This document shows, piece after piece, positions 8,133 to 15,404 of a stretch of DNA of 53,132 nt; position 1 is the first letter of the stretch; each line of letters starts with the position of its first letter. The stretch comes from Atlantibacter sp032075065. GTDB lineage: Bacteria > Pseudomonadota > Gammaproteobacteria > Enterobacterales > Enterobacteriaceae. The notes below the pieces were generated by a model. That model was not told the DNA's origin and ran no database searches. It saw only the letters and a program-made list of their open reading frames with translations. The position numbers and the translations under genes are program-made. The stretch is taken from positions 1 to 53,132 of the forward strand of contig NZ_DAMAZC010000006.1 of NCBI RefSeq assembly GCF_032075065.1, given 5' to 3'.

Positions 8133-8318
8133 CTAATATTCTTCGAATTGAGGTCCACTGTAGTTATCAAATCGTAACCACTGACCATTGAGGGGCTGGC
8201 GCACCGATCCGATAGGCCCATTTCGCTGCTTACCCAGAATGATTTCTGTCCCCCCTTTGTGCTCACTGTTCTCGTTGTAGACCTCATCACGATAGATAAA
8301 CATGATAAGGCCGGCACT
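8133..8318 (-). pseudogene. dnaB: C-terminal fragment of a DnaB replicative helicase gene
   Basis: The minus strand encodes LIMFIYRDEVYNENSE followed by EIILGKQRNGPIGSVR and NGQWLRFDNYSGPQ, ending in TAG at 8133. This closely matches the extreme C-terminus of the hexameric helicase DnaB. A stop codon lies in frame just upstream and no ATPase core is present, so this is a remnant of about 60 codons. It lies 127 bp upstream of the hydrolase-YaaW gene and marks a recombination scar. Whether the source was chromosomal dnaB or a plasmid or phage copy cannot be told. Confidence 0.75.
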
Positions 8319-8532
8319 CGCTCAGAGCTGTCTTTGGAATTCAATGGGACCGTATAGTGCCAAAAGCAGACGTTGCTAATTCTGCACTGTTCAGCGATGG
8401 CGCAGTAGCGACAGGCACTGCCACTGTCCGGTCGGCAAAAGCGAACACTTTGCCACTGCGGGGATAAAATGATTGAAGCTCTCGCGCAAAATCACTTATT
8501 CTTTTGCGTTAATAAAATGTAGGAGATGAGTC
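8319..8532. other. Intergenic stretch upstream of the TetR gene
   Basis: Between the dnaB remnant and the tetR-like gene there is no gene I can support. The final 50 bp is AT-rich with a good ribosome binding site (TAGGAGATG) and probably contains the tetR promoter. Confidence 0.35.
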
Positions 8533-9189
8533 ATGGTAGGCGAAAATCGTGGACGGGGAAGGCCGCGAAAGACAGAAAGTACCTATGCAGATACTCGTAA
8601 TGATCTGATCCGCAGCGGCCTTGAACTGCTGACGCAGAATGGTTTTCTTGCGACGGGAGTCGATGCCATTGTTAAAAATGCCAATGTCCCTAAAGGCTCA
8701 TTTTATTACTACTTTAAGAGTAAAGAGGATTATGCTCAGACTGTTCTGAACGCCTATGACAGTTTCTTCGAGCATAAACTCAAAAAACATCTACATGAAT
8801 CATCCTGCACACCAATGGTACGTCTGGAAAATTTCATCAATGATGCCTGTGAGGGGATTAAAAAATACAATTTTACCCGCGGCTGCCTGGTTGGAAATAT
8901 GATGCAGGAGAGTCCGGGTCTTCCCCAATCCTTTATTAAAGTGCTACAGAATATTCTTGAGAGCTGGCAGGCACTTGTTGCGGCCTGCCTGTCCGACGCG
9001 TTATCTTCAGGCGAAATAAGTTCAAATATGAATAATACACAACTGGCGGCTATTTTCTGGAGTGGCTGGGAAGGAGCGGTAATGCGTTCCAAACTATATT
9101 GTTCTACTGAGCCTGTGTACGACTTCTGGAGCTATTTCAAAACCTCGGTACGCTATCAGTCTTCTCAAGAAGCAACAACTGACCAGTAA
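8533..9189 (+). CDS. TetR-family repressor (AcuR/NemR-like)
   Basis: DNA-binding repressor of 218 residues. The N-terminal helix-turn-helix is clear, with NGFLATGVDAIVKNANVPKG followed by the signature SFYYYFKSKEDYA near residues 57-69. A basic RGRGRPRKTE leader precedes it. The C-terminal ligand domain (GCLVGNMMQE around residue 120) resembles the group with AcuR and NemR, which sense electrophiles or acrylate. The gene is convergent with the oxidoreductase gene that ends 58 bp away, and it probably represses that gene at the operator-like palindrome at 10288-10305. The ATG at 8533 follows TAGGAG. Confidence 0.88.
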   Translation: MVGENRGRGRPRKTESTYADTRNDLIRSGLELLTQNGFLATGVDAIVKNANVPKGSFYYYFKSKEDYAQTVLNAYDSFFEHKLKKHLHESSCTPMVRLENFINDACEGIKKYNFTRGCLVGNMMQESPGLPQSFIKVLQNILESWQALVAACLSDALSSGEISSNMNNTQLAAIFWSGWEGAVMRSKLYCSTEPVYDFWSYFKTSVRYQSSQEATTDQ

Positions 9190-9246
9190 AAGGGGCCGCA
9201 GCCCCTAAAACTTATTACACCAAGACTGAGCTCGGCATCCATCTAA

Positions 9247-10260
9247 TTAGCTACATTGAATGACTGCACGACCGCGAATTCCGCCACTCAGAAGTTTTTC
9301 AGCCACAGTGATGGCGTCACTGAGCGGATAAACGGTAGTGAGACTATCCATTCTGGACTCTGGCAAATACTGTACCGCCTGTTGCCAGATTGCTGCTCTT
9401 TTCTCTTTCGCGAACATGACACTGTCAATCCCTTTCAGCGTGACACCACGCAGAATAAACGGAGCCACATTGCCCATCAAATCCATCCCCTGAGCCATGC
9501 CGCAGGCTGCAACAATACTGCCATATCGGACACCGGCGCAGGCATTGCAGAGTGTGTGGCTACCGACTGTATCAATGGCGGCAGCCCAGCGTTCTTTTTG
9601 TAACGGTTTTCCGGGGGAGACAAGCTCGGAACGATGAATAATCTCCTCTACACCGACCGTTTTATAAAGCCAGGCGGCTTCTTCCGGACGACCAGTAGAC
9701 GCGGTCACGCGGTAACCAATCGTCGCCAGAATCATGGCCGCAATACTCCCGACACCGCCGCTGGCACCGGTTACAAGTACCGGGCCATCTTCAGGCTTAA
9801 TACCATGATTCAATAATGCGTCGACACAAAGCATCGCGGTAAAACCAGCTGTTCCGATTGCCATTACATGTTTGCTATTTGCGCCAGCCGGGAGCTGCGT
9901 CAGCCAGTCTCCCTTTACCCGCGCTTTTTCGGAAAGCCCACCCCAATGTTTTTCTCCTACACCCCAGCCGGTCAGCAGGACCTTATCCCCAGTCTGATAT
10001 TCAGGATGTGAGCTGGCGGACACGGTACCGGCAAAATCAATGCCTGGCACCATTGGAAAGTGCCGGACGATAGGCCCGTGGCCCGTAATAGCCAGTGCGT
10101 CTTTGTAGTTGATAGATGAATAGTCGACATTGACCTCCACATCCCCCTGTGGCAGCTCGCTTTCAGCGATTTCAGCAATTTGGGTACTGTAGCGATCATC
10201 TATTTTATTGATTAATAATGATTTAAACACTCTTTCCTCGTCTTTCTGGTTGAATGCCAT
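9247..10260 (-). CDS. Zinc-independent MDR oxidoreductase, AcuI/YhdH-like
   Basis: NADPH-dependent medium-chain oxidoreductase of 337 residues. It has the AcuI/YhdH pattern: YSSINYKDALAITGHG near the N-terminus, PGIDFAGTV, the nucleotide-binding motif VTGASGGVGSIA near residue 163, and GMAQGMDL late in the protein. Zinc ligands of alcohol dehydrogenases are not evident. AcuI reduces acryloyl-CoA, so detoxification of acrylate-like electrophiles is the best guess, and pairing with an AcuR-like repressor supports it. The start at 10260 adds a short lead (MAFNQKDEER) before the usual N-terminus; an internal start is possible but has no methionine nearby. Confidence 0.87.
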   Translation of the reverse strand: MAFNQKDEERVFKSLLINKIDDRYSTQIAEIAESELPQGDVEVNVDYSSINYKDALAITGHGPIVRHFPMVPGIDFAGTVSASSHPEYQTGDKVLLTGWGVGEKHWGGLSEKARVKGDWLTQLPAGANSKHVMAIGTAGFTAMLCVDALLNHGIKPEDGPVLVTGASGGVGSIAAMILATIGYRVTASTGRPEEAAWLYKTVGVEEIIHRSELVSPGKPLQKERWAAAIDTVGSHTLCNACAGVRYGSIVAACGMAQGMDLMGNVAPFILRGVTLKGIDSVMFAKEKRAAIWQQAVQYLPESRMDSLTTVYPLSDAITVAEKLLSGGIRGRAVIQCS

Positions 10261-10287
10261 TGAGCTATAAAGTAGTCAATATATAAT

Positions 10288-10305
10288 ATTGACCGATCGT
10301 CTAAT
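10288..10305. promoter_or_regulatory. Operator-like palindrome upstream of the AcuI-like gene
   Basis: ATTGACCGATCGTCTAAT centres on the palindrome CGATCG and lies 28 bp upstream of the oxidoreductase start. It resembles the NemR-type box TAGACCGATCGGTCTA as I remember it, so it is a candidate site for the TetR-family repressor encoded at 8533-9189. Confidence 0.45.
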
Positions 10306-10755
10306 AATCAACGCTACTATCCCAGTGTTTTGTCAGAAAACAAGAATTTTTTTCTTTTCATCAGGTTAAATTTATTTTTTTTGATTAATATCAAACCAAA
10401 TTCGATTTTTAATTATGTAGGCATCAATGTTAGCGGTCCTGCAGGATACGCAGTCGATGCTTCAGGGCGTACTGATGAAATAAGACAAGTAGGCTTAGAT
10501 TAGTTGGTCTGCTCATCGCTCATAACAGTCCAAATGAAGTATTTTCAGAGGAAAAAGGCGTTCCTAGCATAAAATATAATTTATGGAATTAAACACTTCT
10601 GCCCTTCAAAGCAGGTGGTCTGAACTTTATAAGATTTTGTGCACACGTTCATCCACGGTTCTGCGGATAAGGGCCGAGCGTTTTCTGATAATAAAACAGC
10701 AGTTTATAGTCAAAAGAACCGAAACGGCTTGAAACATTCCTGAAAGCAATAATAA
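10306..10755. other. Intergenic stretch with a coding-like remnant
   Basis: About 450 bp between the oxidoreductase promoter and the SOS box. A 40-codon plus-strand frame at 10381-10503 (starting TTG, containing GPAGYAVDASGRTDEIRQVG) reads like the tail of a protein but has no ATG and no recognisable family. The rest shows nothing I can assign. Confidence 0.3.
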
Positions 10756-10775
10756 TACTGTATACACATACAGTA
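10756..10775 (+). promoter_or_regulatory. LexA box of the umuDC-like operon
   Basis: TACTGTATACACATACAGTA matches the SOS consensus CTGT-N8-ACAG perfectly, with the preferred AT-rich spacer and TA flanks. It lies 18 bp upstream of the umuD-like start, so LexA should repress this operon until DNA damage. Confidence 0.9.
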
Positions 10776-10793
10776 TTTTAAAAGGAGGTTTCC

Positions 10794-11222
10794 ATGTTGC
10801 TTTTCCGCCCTGCGGCGTCCAATCCGCCATATGTTCCGGTTGTTTTGTTCCTTGAGCGTTGCCCTGCCGGCTTCCCTTCTCCAGCGCAGGACTACGTCGA
10901 AAAAGAGCTCGATTTAAACGAGTACTGCATTTCCAGAAAAAACTCCACGTTCTTCGTCAGGGCTATTAGTAACTCAATGACAGATATTGGCCTGCACAGC
11001 GGCGATTTGATGGTCGTGGACAAAGCTGAGCGGGCGCAGCATGGAGATATCGTTATTGCTGAAGTAGACGGTGAATTCACAGTAAAACGTCTTCTACTGA
11101 ATCCCCGTCCAGCTCTTCAGCCAATGAATCCAGCCTACCCTACCCTTTATCCCGATCCTGATCAGTTACAGATTTTTGGCGTTGTGACTGCATTTGTGCA
11201 CAAAACCCGGGACATAAACTGA
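10794..11222 (+). CDS. umuD: UmuD/MucA/ImpA-like SOS mutagenesis protein
   Basis: Self-cleaving polymerase V subunit of 142 residues, the normal length. The likely cleavage site is Ala-Gly in CPAGFPSPA near residue 25, followed by the S24-type peptidase core with the nucleophile Ser in ISNSMTD and the general-base Lys in FTVKRL. RecA-stimulated cleavage activates it to form polymerase V with the UmuC-like partner. The start follows a strong AAAGGAGG. Its stop TGA overlaps the ATG of the next gene by one base (TGATG), giving translational coupling. It is under the LexA box at 10756. Confidence 0.92.
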   Translation: MLLFRPAASNPPYVPVVLFLERCPAGFPSPAQDYVEKELDLNEYCISRKNSTFFVRAISNSMTDIGLHSGDLMVVDKAERAQHGDIVIAEVDGEFTVKRLLLNPRPALQPMNPAYPTLYPDPDQLQIFGVVTAFVHKTRDIN

Positions 11223-12493
11223 TGTTTGCCCTCGCGGACGTAAACTCTTTTTATGCCAGCTGCGAGAAGGTTTTCCGGCCAGACCTGCGCAATAAACCGG
11301 TTGTTGTGCTTTCAAACAACGACGGTTGTGTAATCGCCCGATCGAAAGAAGCAAAATTGCTGGGCATAAAAATGGGCATTCCCTGGTTCCAGCTTAAAGC
11401 GATGATGTTCAGTGTGCCGGTAATGGCTTTTTCAAGCAATTATGAACTCTATGCTTCCATGAGTAACCGTGTCATGGCGCACCTTGAAGAACTGGCGCCA
11501 CAGGTTGAGCAATACAGCATTGATGAGATGTTTCTTGATATTCGGGGTATTAACAGGCGCATCGATTTTGAGGAATTCGGTCGGCAGCTGCGCAGGCATG
11601 TCTCCGTCGGAACGGGCCTGACCATCGGCGTGGGAATGGGACCAACCAAAACCTTGGCAAAATCGGCGCAGTGGGCATCAAAGGAATGGCCGCAGTTTAA
11701 AGGTGTCCTTGCCCTCACCCCGGCTAACAACAGAAGGACAGAAAAACTGCTTTCACTGCAGCCGGTTGAAGAAATCTGGGGAGTAGGCAGGCGTATTGCT
11801 AAAAAACTGAATGCGATGGGGATCATTACGGCTCTTGATCTGGCTCGTACTCACCCAGCTTTTATCCGAAAGAATTTCAGCGTGGTTCTTGAGAGAACAG
11901 TGCGTGAGCTGAACGGGGAAAGCTGTATCAGCCTTGAGGAGGCTCCACCTGCCAAGCAGCAGATTGTCTGTAGCCGGAGTTTTGGAGAGCGTATAACAAC
12001 GTATGAAGCGATGCGTCAGGCTGTCTGTCAGTACGCTGAACGGGCTTCTGAGAAATTGCGTGAAGAGAGGCAATATTGCCGACACATATCGGTATTTATT
12101 AAAACGTCACCGTTTGCACTGAATGAAACATATTACGGGAATCTTGCCAGCGAGAAGCTAATTACGCCTACGCAGGACACGCGGGATATCATTGCAGCTG
12201 CCGTTGATGCGCTCAACAAAATTTGGGTCGATGATCATCGTTATGCTAAAGCAGGCATCATGCTTAATGACTTTACCCCCACCGGTGTGTCGCAACTGAA
12301 TCTTTTTGATGAAAGGCAACCCCGCCTGCGAAGCGATGAGCTTATGAGGGTTCTGGATGATATTAATCATTCCGGGCTGGGCAAAGTCTGGTTTGCCGGT
12401 AGAGGCATATCTCCGGAGTGGCAGATGAAAAGACAGATGCTTTCTCCTGCTTATACTACCCGATGGAAAGACATTCCTGTTGCCACACTTTGA
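11222..12493 (+). CDS. umuC: UmuC/MucB-like Y-family DNA polymerase
   Basis: Catalytic subunit of an error-prone polymerase V, 423 residues, the usual length. Visible are the N-terminal ADVNSFYASCEKVF with the metal-binding Asp, NNDGCVIARS, the second catalytic motif YSIDEMFLD, and helix-hairpin-helix-like segments around EEIWGVGRRIAKKL. It copies damaged DNA in complex with the cleaved UmuD-like partner and RecA. The gene is coupled to the umuD-like gene and SOS-regulated. It is intact. The same plasmid encodes PsiB, which dampens SOS, so mutagenesis is probably delayed until after establishment. Confidence 0.93.
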   Translation: MFALADVNSFYASCEKVFRPDLRNKPVVVLSNNDGCVIARSKEAKLLGIKMGIPWFQLKAMMFSVPVMAFSSNYELYASMSNRVMAHLEELAPQVEQYSIDEMFLDIRGINRRIDFEEFGRQLRRHVSVGTGLTIGVGMGPTKTLAKSAQWASKEWPQFKGVLALTPANNRRTEKLLSLQPVEEIWGVGRRIAKKLNAMGIITALDLARTHPAFIRKNFSVVLERTVRELNGESCISLEEAPPAKQQIVCSRSFGERITTYEAMRQAVCQYAERASEKLREERQYCRHISVFIKTSPFALNETYYGNLASEKLITPTQDTRDIIAAAVDALNKIWVDDHRYAKAGIMLNDFTPTGVSQLNLFDERQPRLRSDELMRVLDDINHSGLGKVWFAGRGISPEWQMKRQMLSPAYTTRWKDIPVATL

Positions 12494-12617
12494 TAGCGCC
12501 CCTTCTTTTAGAACGCTGGCAGCGCTCGCCGCAGACCCGCGACCGAGCAAAGCGAGCGAACGGGCGAGGAAGCGCAAGAACCACAGTATTTGCGTCAGAC
12601 ACCTTACGCTCGGAGTT
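12494..12617. other. Spacer between umuC and the replication origin
   Basis: No gene is visible. The stretch is GC-rich around AGCGAGCGAACGGGCGAGGAAGCGC, then changes to AT-rich origin DNA. Confidence 0.4.
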
Positions 12618-12830
12618 GATAAGTTATTCCCATAATTAAACGAATATTTTTAAAGATCTTTTTAACGATCGTTTTTAGATCTTCTTTTTAGGCACCATCT
12701 CAGCCCAGTAATGGCGCGGTTGTTAGCGCTATTACTGTGACAATTTACCCTTTTCCCGTGACAAATTGCCCTGATATCTCGCCATTTCCTGTGACAGTTT
12801 GCCCTCAACCTTGTGACAATTTGCCCTCAT
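12618..12830. other. ori2-like replication origin (AT-rich region plus iterons)
   Basis: The segment resembles F ori2. A DnaA-box-like TTATTCCCA lies at 12624-12632. It is followed by an AT-rich stretch with repeated TTTTTA and GATCTT words, suitable for unwinding, and then by RepE-binding iterons from 12736. RepE monomers should bind here to open the duplex and load the host helicase. The DnaA box has one mismatch to the strict consensus. Confidence 0.75.
12736..12830 (-). repeat. Upstream RepE iterons (incB-like), four copies
   Basis: Four related repeats of the form TGTGACAATTTGCCCTCA begin at 12736, 12757, 12790 and 12812. They are in the opposite orientation to the copies downstream of repE. 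The third and fourth are closest to the consensus and the first is incomplete. They match the F iteron as I recall it. Confidence 0.85.
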
Positions 12831-12883
12831 ATGACGCGTTAAATCACAGGGATATCTACAGCCATTGACCTTCACCGTAAACC

Positions 12884-12906
12884 GTGACAATCTCCATTTC
12901 TGTCAC
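12884..12906. promoter_or_regulatory. repE operator (inverted iteron halves)
   Basis: GTGACA at 12884-12889 and TGTCAC at 12901-12906 form an inverted repeat 18 bp before the repE start. In F, RepE dimers repress repE at such an operator made of inverted iteron halves, so autoregulation is expected here. Confidence 0.75.
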
Positions 12907-12924
12907 ACTCAACACGGAACGGTT

Positions 12925-13671
12925 ATGACTGAAATTGCCCTGATTAACTCTAAAAAGCGCAGAAATAGCCCCCGCATTGTACAGTCTAATGAACTGACTG
13001 AAGCTGCCTACAGTTTGTCCCGAGATCAGAAACGCATGCTTTATCTTTTTGTGGATCAGATTCGCAAGAGTGATGGCACTCTTCAGGAGCATGACGGGAT
13101 TTGTGAAATACAGGTAGCTCAGTACGCCTCCACGTTTGGCCTGACATCAGCTGAGGCCAGTAAAGATATTCGTCAGGCACTTAAAGGGTTTGCGGGCAAG
13201 GAAGTAGTTTTCTATCGACCTGAAGAAGACTCCGGTGGTGAAAAGGGGTACGAAACGTTTCCATGGTTTATTAAGCGCGCGCACAGCCCGGCTCGGGGCA
13301 TTTATAGCGTCCATATCAATCCCTATCTGATCCCCTTCTTTATTGGCCTGCAGAACCGTTTTACACAGTTTCGGCTTAGTGAAACAAAGGAGATCACTAA
13401 TCCTTATGCGATGCGCCTCTATGAGTCCCTGTGCCAGTACCGCAAGACTGATGGCTCCGGAGTGGTTTCGTTGCGCGTAGACTGGTTAATGGAACGGTAT
13501 CAGCTCCCACAAAGCTATCAGCGTATGCCGGACTTCCGCCGACGTTTTTTACAGGCGTCAGTTGATGAGATCAACAGCCGCACCCCGATGCGCCTTTCCT
13601 ATATCGAAAAGAAAAAAGGCCGACAAACGACGCATATTGTCTTTTCTTTCAGTGATGTAGATGCAAAATAG
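12925..13671 (+). CDS. repE: RepE replication initiator, F RepFIA type
   Basis: Rep_3-superfamily initiator of 248 residues, close to the 251 of F RepE. The first winged-helix domain contains NSPRIVQSNELTEAAYSLSR and IRQALKGFAGKEVVFYRP, and the second contains NRFTQFRLSETKEITNPYAM and RMPDFRRRFLQ. These are nearly the same as in F RepE, with scattered substitutions. Monomers bind the iterons to start replication and dimers repress the gene. The ATG at 12925 is preferred over an upstream ATG at 12865 because it follows the operator and reproduces the F start (MTEIALINSKKR). Confidence 0.94.
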   Translation: MTEIALINSKKRRNSPRIVQSNELTEAAYSLSRDQKRMLYLFVDQIRKSDGTLQEHDGICEIQVAQYASTFGLTSAEASKDIRQALKGFAGKEVVFYRPEEDSGGEKGYETFPWFIKRAHSPARGIYSVHINPYLIPFFIGLQNRFTQFRLSETKEITNPYAMRLYESLCQYRKTDGSGVVSLRVDWLMERYQLPQSYQRMPDFRRRFLQASVDEINSRTPMRLSYIEKKKGRQTTHIVFSFSDVDAK

Positions 13672-13680
13672 AAGATTTTA

Positions 13681-13952
13681 ATTGAGGGCAGATTGTCACA
13701 TATGATCTTATGTCGGAGGGTTATTTGTCACATTACTGATCTCAACATTGAGGGTAATTCGTCACATATAAGCTGACTCAGGAACGTTAGCACGAGCAAT
13801 CCTCTTTACTGTTCACTGCTTTATATTCAGGGCATATTGTCACAGTTCCAAGGCCTGCCTGACTTGCCATCTTTTTGTATCCGTTGAGTGCAGATTGTCA
13901 CGAAACCATTTTCTTTTCCTGTCACCTCGCTATTCTGAGGGCAACTTGTCAC
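13681..13952 (+). repeat. Downstream RepE iterons (incC-like), six copies
   Basis: Six repeats related to TTGAGGGCAGATTGTCACA begin near 13681, 13714, 13747, 13826, 13884 and 13934. The first three are 33 bp apart and the rest are irregular. In F the corresponding incC set titrates and handcuffs RepE to limit copy number, and the same role is likely here. Confidence 0.85.
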
Positions 13953-14070
13953 AGTCTGGCTTTGCCTCTTTATGTCTTTTAAATCTTCTCGCCTTTGTGT
14001 GACCTGCTCCCCGTTGATTAACACACCCCGATGTTAGTAATGTCTTCATAAGCCACATGAGGACATCCCC

Positions 14071-14334
14071 ATGAAGAAGCGTTTTTCCGACGAACAGATC
14101 ATCAGTATTCTCCGCGAAGCCGAAGCTGGGGTACCCGCCCGTGAACTCTGCCGCAAGCATGCCATTTCCGATGCCACGTTTTACACCTGGCGTAAGAAGT
14201 ATGGCGGTATGGAGGTGCCTGAAGTTAAGCGCCTGAAGTCGCTTGAGGAAGAGAACGCCAGACTCAAGAAGCTGCTTGCCGAAGCCATGCTGGATAAAGA
14301 GGCGCTTCAGGTGGCTCTTGGGCGAAAGTACTGA
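14071..14334 (+). CDS. IS3-family transposase OrfA
   Basis: DNA-binding part of the transposase, 87 residues. A helix-turn-helix of the HTH_Tnp_1 type is visible (FSDEQIISILREAEAGVPARELCRKHAISDATFYTWRKKYGG, split here by motif order), followed by a leucine-zipper-like segment (LKSLEEENARLKKLLAEAM). In this family a minus-one frameshift near the end, probably at the GCGAAAG at 14323-14329, produces the OrfAB transposase. OrfA alone usually acts as a repressor. Confidence 0.9.
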   Translation: MKKRFSDEQIISILREAEAGVPARELCRKHAISDATFYTWRKKYGGMEVPEVKRLKSLEEENARLKKLLAEAMLDKEALQVALGRKY

Positions 14335-14357
14335 CGACAGACCAGAAGCGGGAAGCC

Positions 14358-15191
14358 GTGATGTTGATGTGTGATGCGACCGGTCTGTCGCAACGTCGTG
14401 CCTGCAGGCTTACAGGTTTATCCCTGTCGACCTGCCGCTATGAGGCTCACCGTCCGGCTGCTGATGCGCATTTATCAGGGCGCATCACTGAGCTGGCACT
14501 GGAGCGCAGGCGTTTTGGCTACCGCCGCATCTGGCAGCTGCTGCGTCGGGAGGGCCTTCACGTCAATCACAAGCGGGTATACCGTATTTACCACCTTAAT
14601 GGACTGAGCGTAAAACGTAGACGACGCCGTAAAGGGCTGGCAACCGAACGGTTTCCGCTTCTGCGCCCGGATGCGCCGAACCTGACATGGTCGATGGATT
14701 TCGTTATGGACGCACTGGCCAACGGTCGGAGGATCAAGTGCCTGACCTGTGTGGATGATTTCACGAAGGAGTGTCTGACAATCACTACTGCTTTCGGTAT
14801 TTCAGGCGTTCAGGTCACGCGTATTCTGGACAGCATCGCGCTGTTTAGGGGCTATCCGGCGACAATAAGAACCGATCAGGGCCCGGAATTTACCTGCCGC
14901 GCGCTCGATCAATGGGCCTTTGAGCATGGTGTGGAACTACGGCTTATCCAGCCAGGTAAGCCAACGCAGAACGGATTTATTGAGAGTTTTAACGGACGCT
15001 TTCGCGATGAGTGCCTGAATGAACACTGGTTCAGCGATATTCTTCATGCCCGGAAAACGATTAATGACTGGCGGCAGGATTATAACGAGTGCCGTCCCCA
15101 TTCATCGCTGGATTACCAGACTCCAGCTGAATTTGCAGCAGGCTGGCGAAATGGGAAATATGAAGAAAAACCAACTGACATTACTAACTGA
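14358..15191 (+). CDS. IS3-family transposase OrfB (DDE catalytic part)
   Basis: Catalytic integrase-like part of the transposase, 277 residues when counted from the first ATG. The DDE triad is visible: Asp in WSMDFVMD, Asp in IRTDQGPEF and Glu in GFIESFNGRFRDECL, with the usual 35-residue spacing between the last two. The frame is minus one relative to OrfA, so the active protein is the OrfAB fusion made by programmed frameshifting. The gene ends 29 bp before the right end of the element. Confidence 0.9.
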   Translation: MMLMCDATGLSQRRACRLTGLSLSTCRYEAHRPAADAHLSGRITELALERRRFGYRRIWQLLRREGLHVNHKRVYRIYHLNGLSVKRRRRRKGLATERFPLLRPDAPNLTWSMDFVMDALANGRRIKCLTCVDDFTKECLTITTAFGISGVQVTRILDSIALFRGYPATIRTDQGPEFTCRALDQWAFEHGVELRLIQPGKPTQNGFIESFNGRFRDECLNEHWFSDILHARKTINDWRQDYNECRPHSSLDYQTPAEFAAGWRNGKYEEKPTDITN

Positions 15192-15263
15192 AGGTTGTAT
15201 CTAATCCTGGGGGCAGGTCATGTGCTTATCAAAGTCCTTTATCCGCTGCGTTGTGCACCATAT

Positions 15264-15347
15264 TTGGACAGGTGGGCGATATAATTTAACGTACAAAAAT
15301 TACATGATATACCTAAATATGTTGTACGTTGCGTTTTGTTATGTACA
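15264..15347 (+). promoter_or_regulatory. Partition operon promoter and operator
   Basis: A TATAAT hexamer lies at 15280-15285. Just downstream, AACGTACAA (15288-15296) and TTGTACGTT (15322-15330) form a perfect inverted repeat, and a further TGTACA lies at 15342. In P1 the ParA protein represses its own promoter at a large imperfect palindrome, and this is the matching place. The -35 element is not convincing. Confidence 0.6.
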
Positions 15348-15404
15348 ATGCATGAAGCTTTATACGCCACTGATGTGCAAGGAATCCATCTTAGGGGAAC
15401 AACG

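Larger units (their letters stand above)
14000..15220 (+). mobile_element. Complete IS3-family element (IS407-like), 1221 bp
   Basis: The ends are inverted repeats: TGACCTGCTCCCCGTTGATTA on the left and the complement of TAATCCTGGGGGCAGGTCA on the right. TGTG is repeated directly outside both ends (13996-13999 and 15221-15224), a 4-bp target duplication as usual for the IS407 group. The element carries overlapping orfA and orfB. It has inserted between the incC-like iterons and the partition operon. Both genes look intact, so it may still move. Confidence 0.92.

Noticed and set aside
8042..8344. A 100-codon minus-strand frame over the dnaB remnant
   Set aside because: It is in a different frame from the DnaB-like peptide and has no family features; the helicase remnant explains the DNA.
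12418..12639. A small frame spanning the end of umuC and the origin edge
   Set aside because: Starts inside umuC, has no binding site, and its content is low in complexity.
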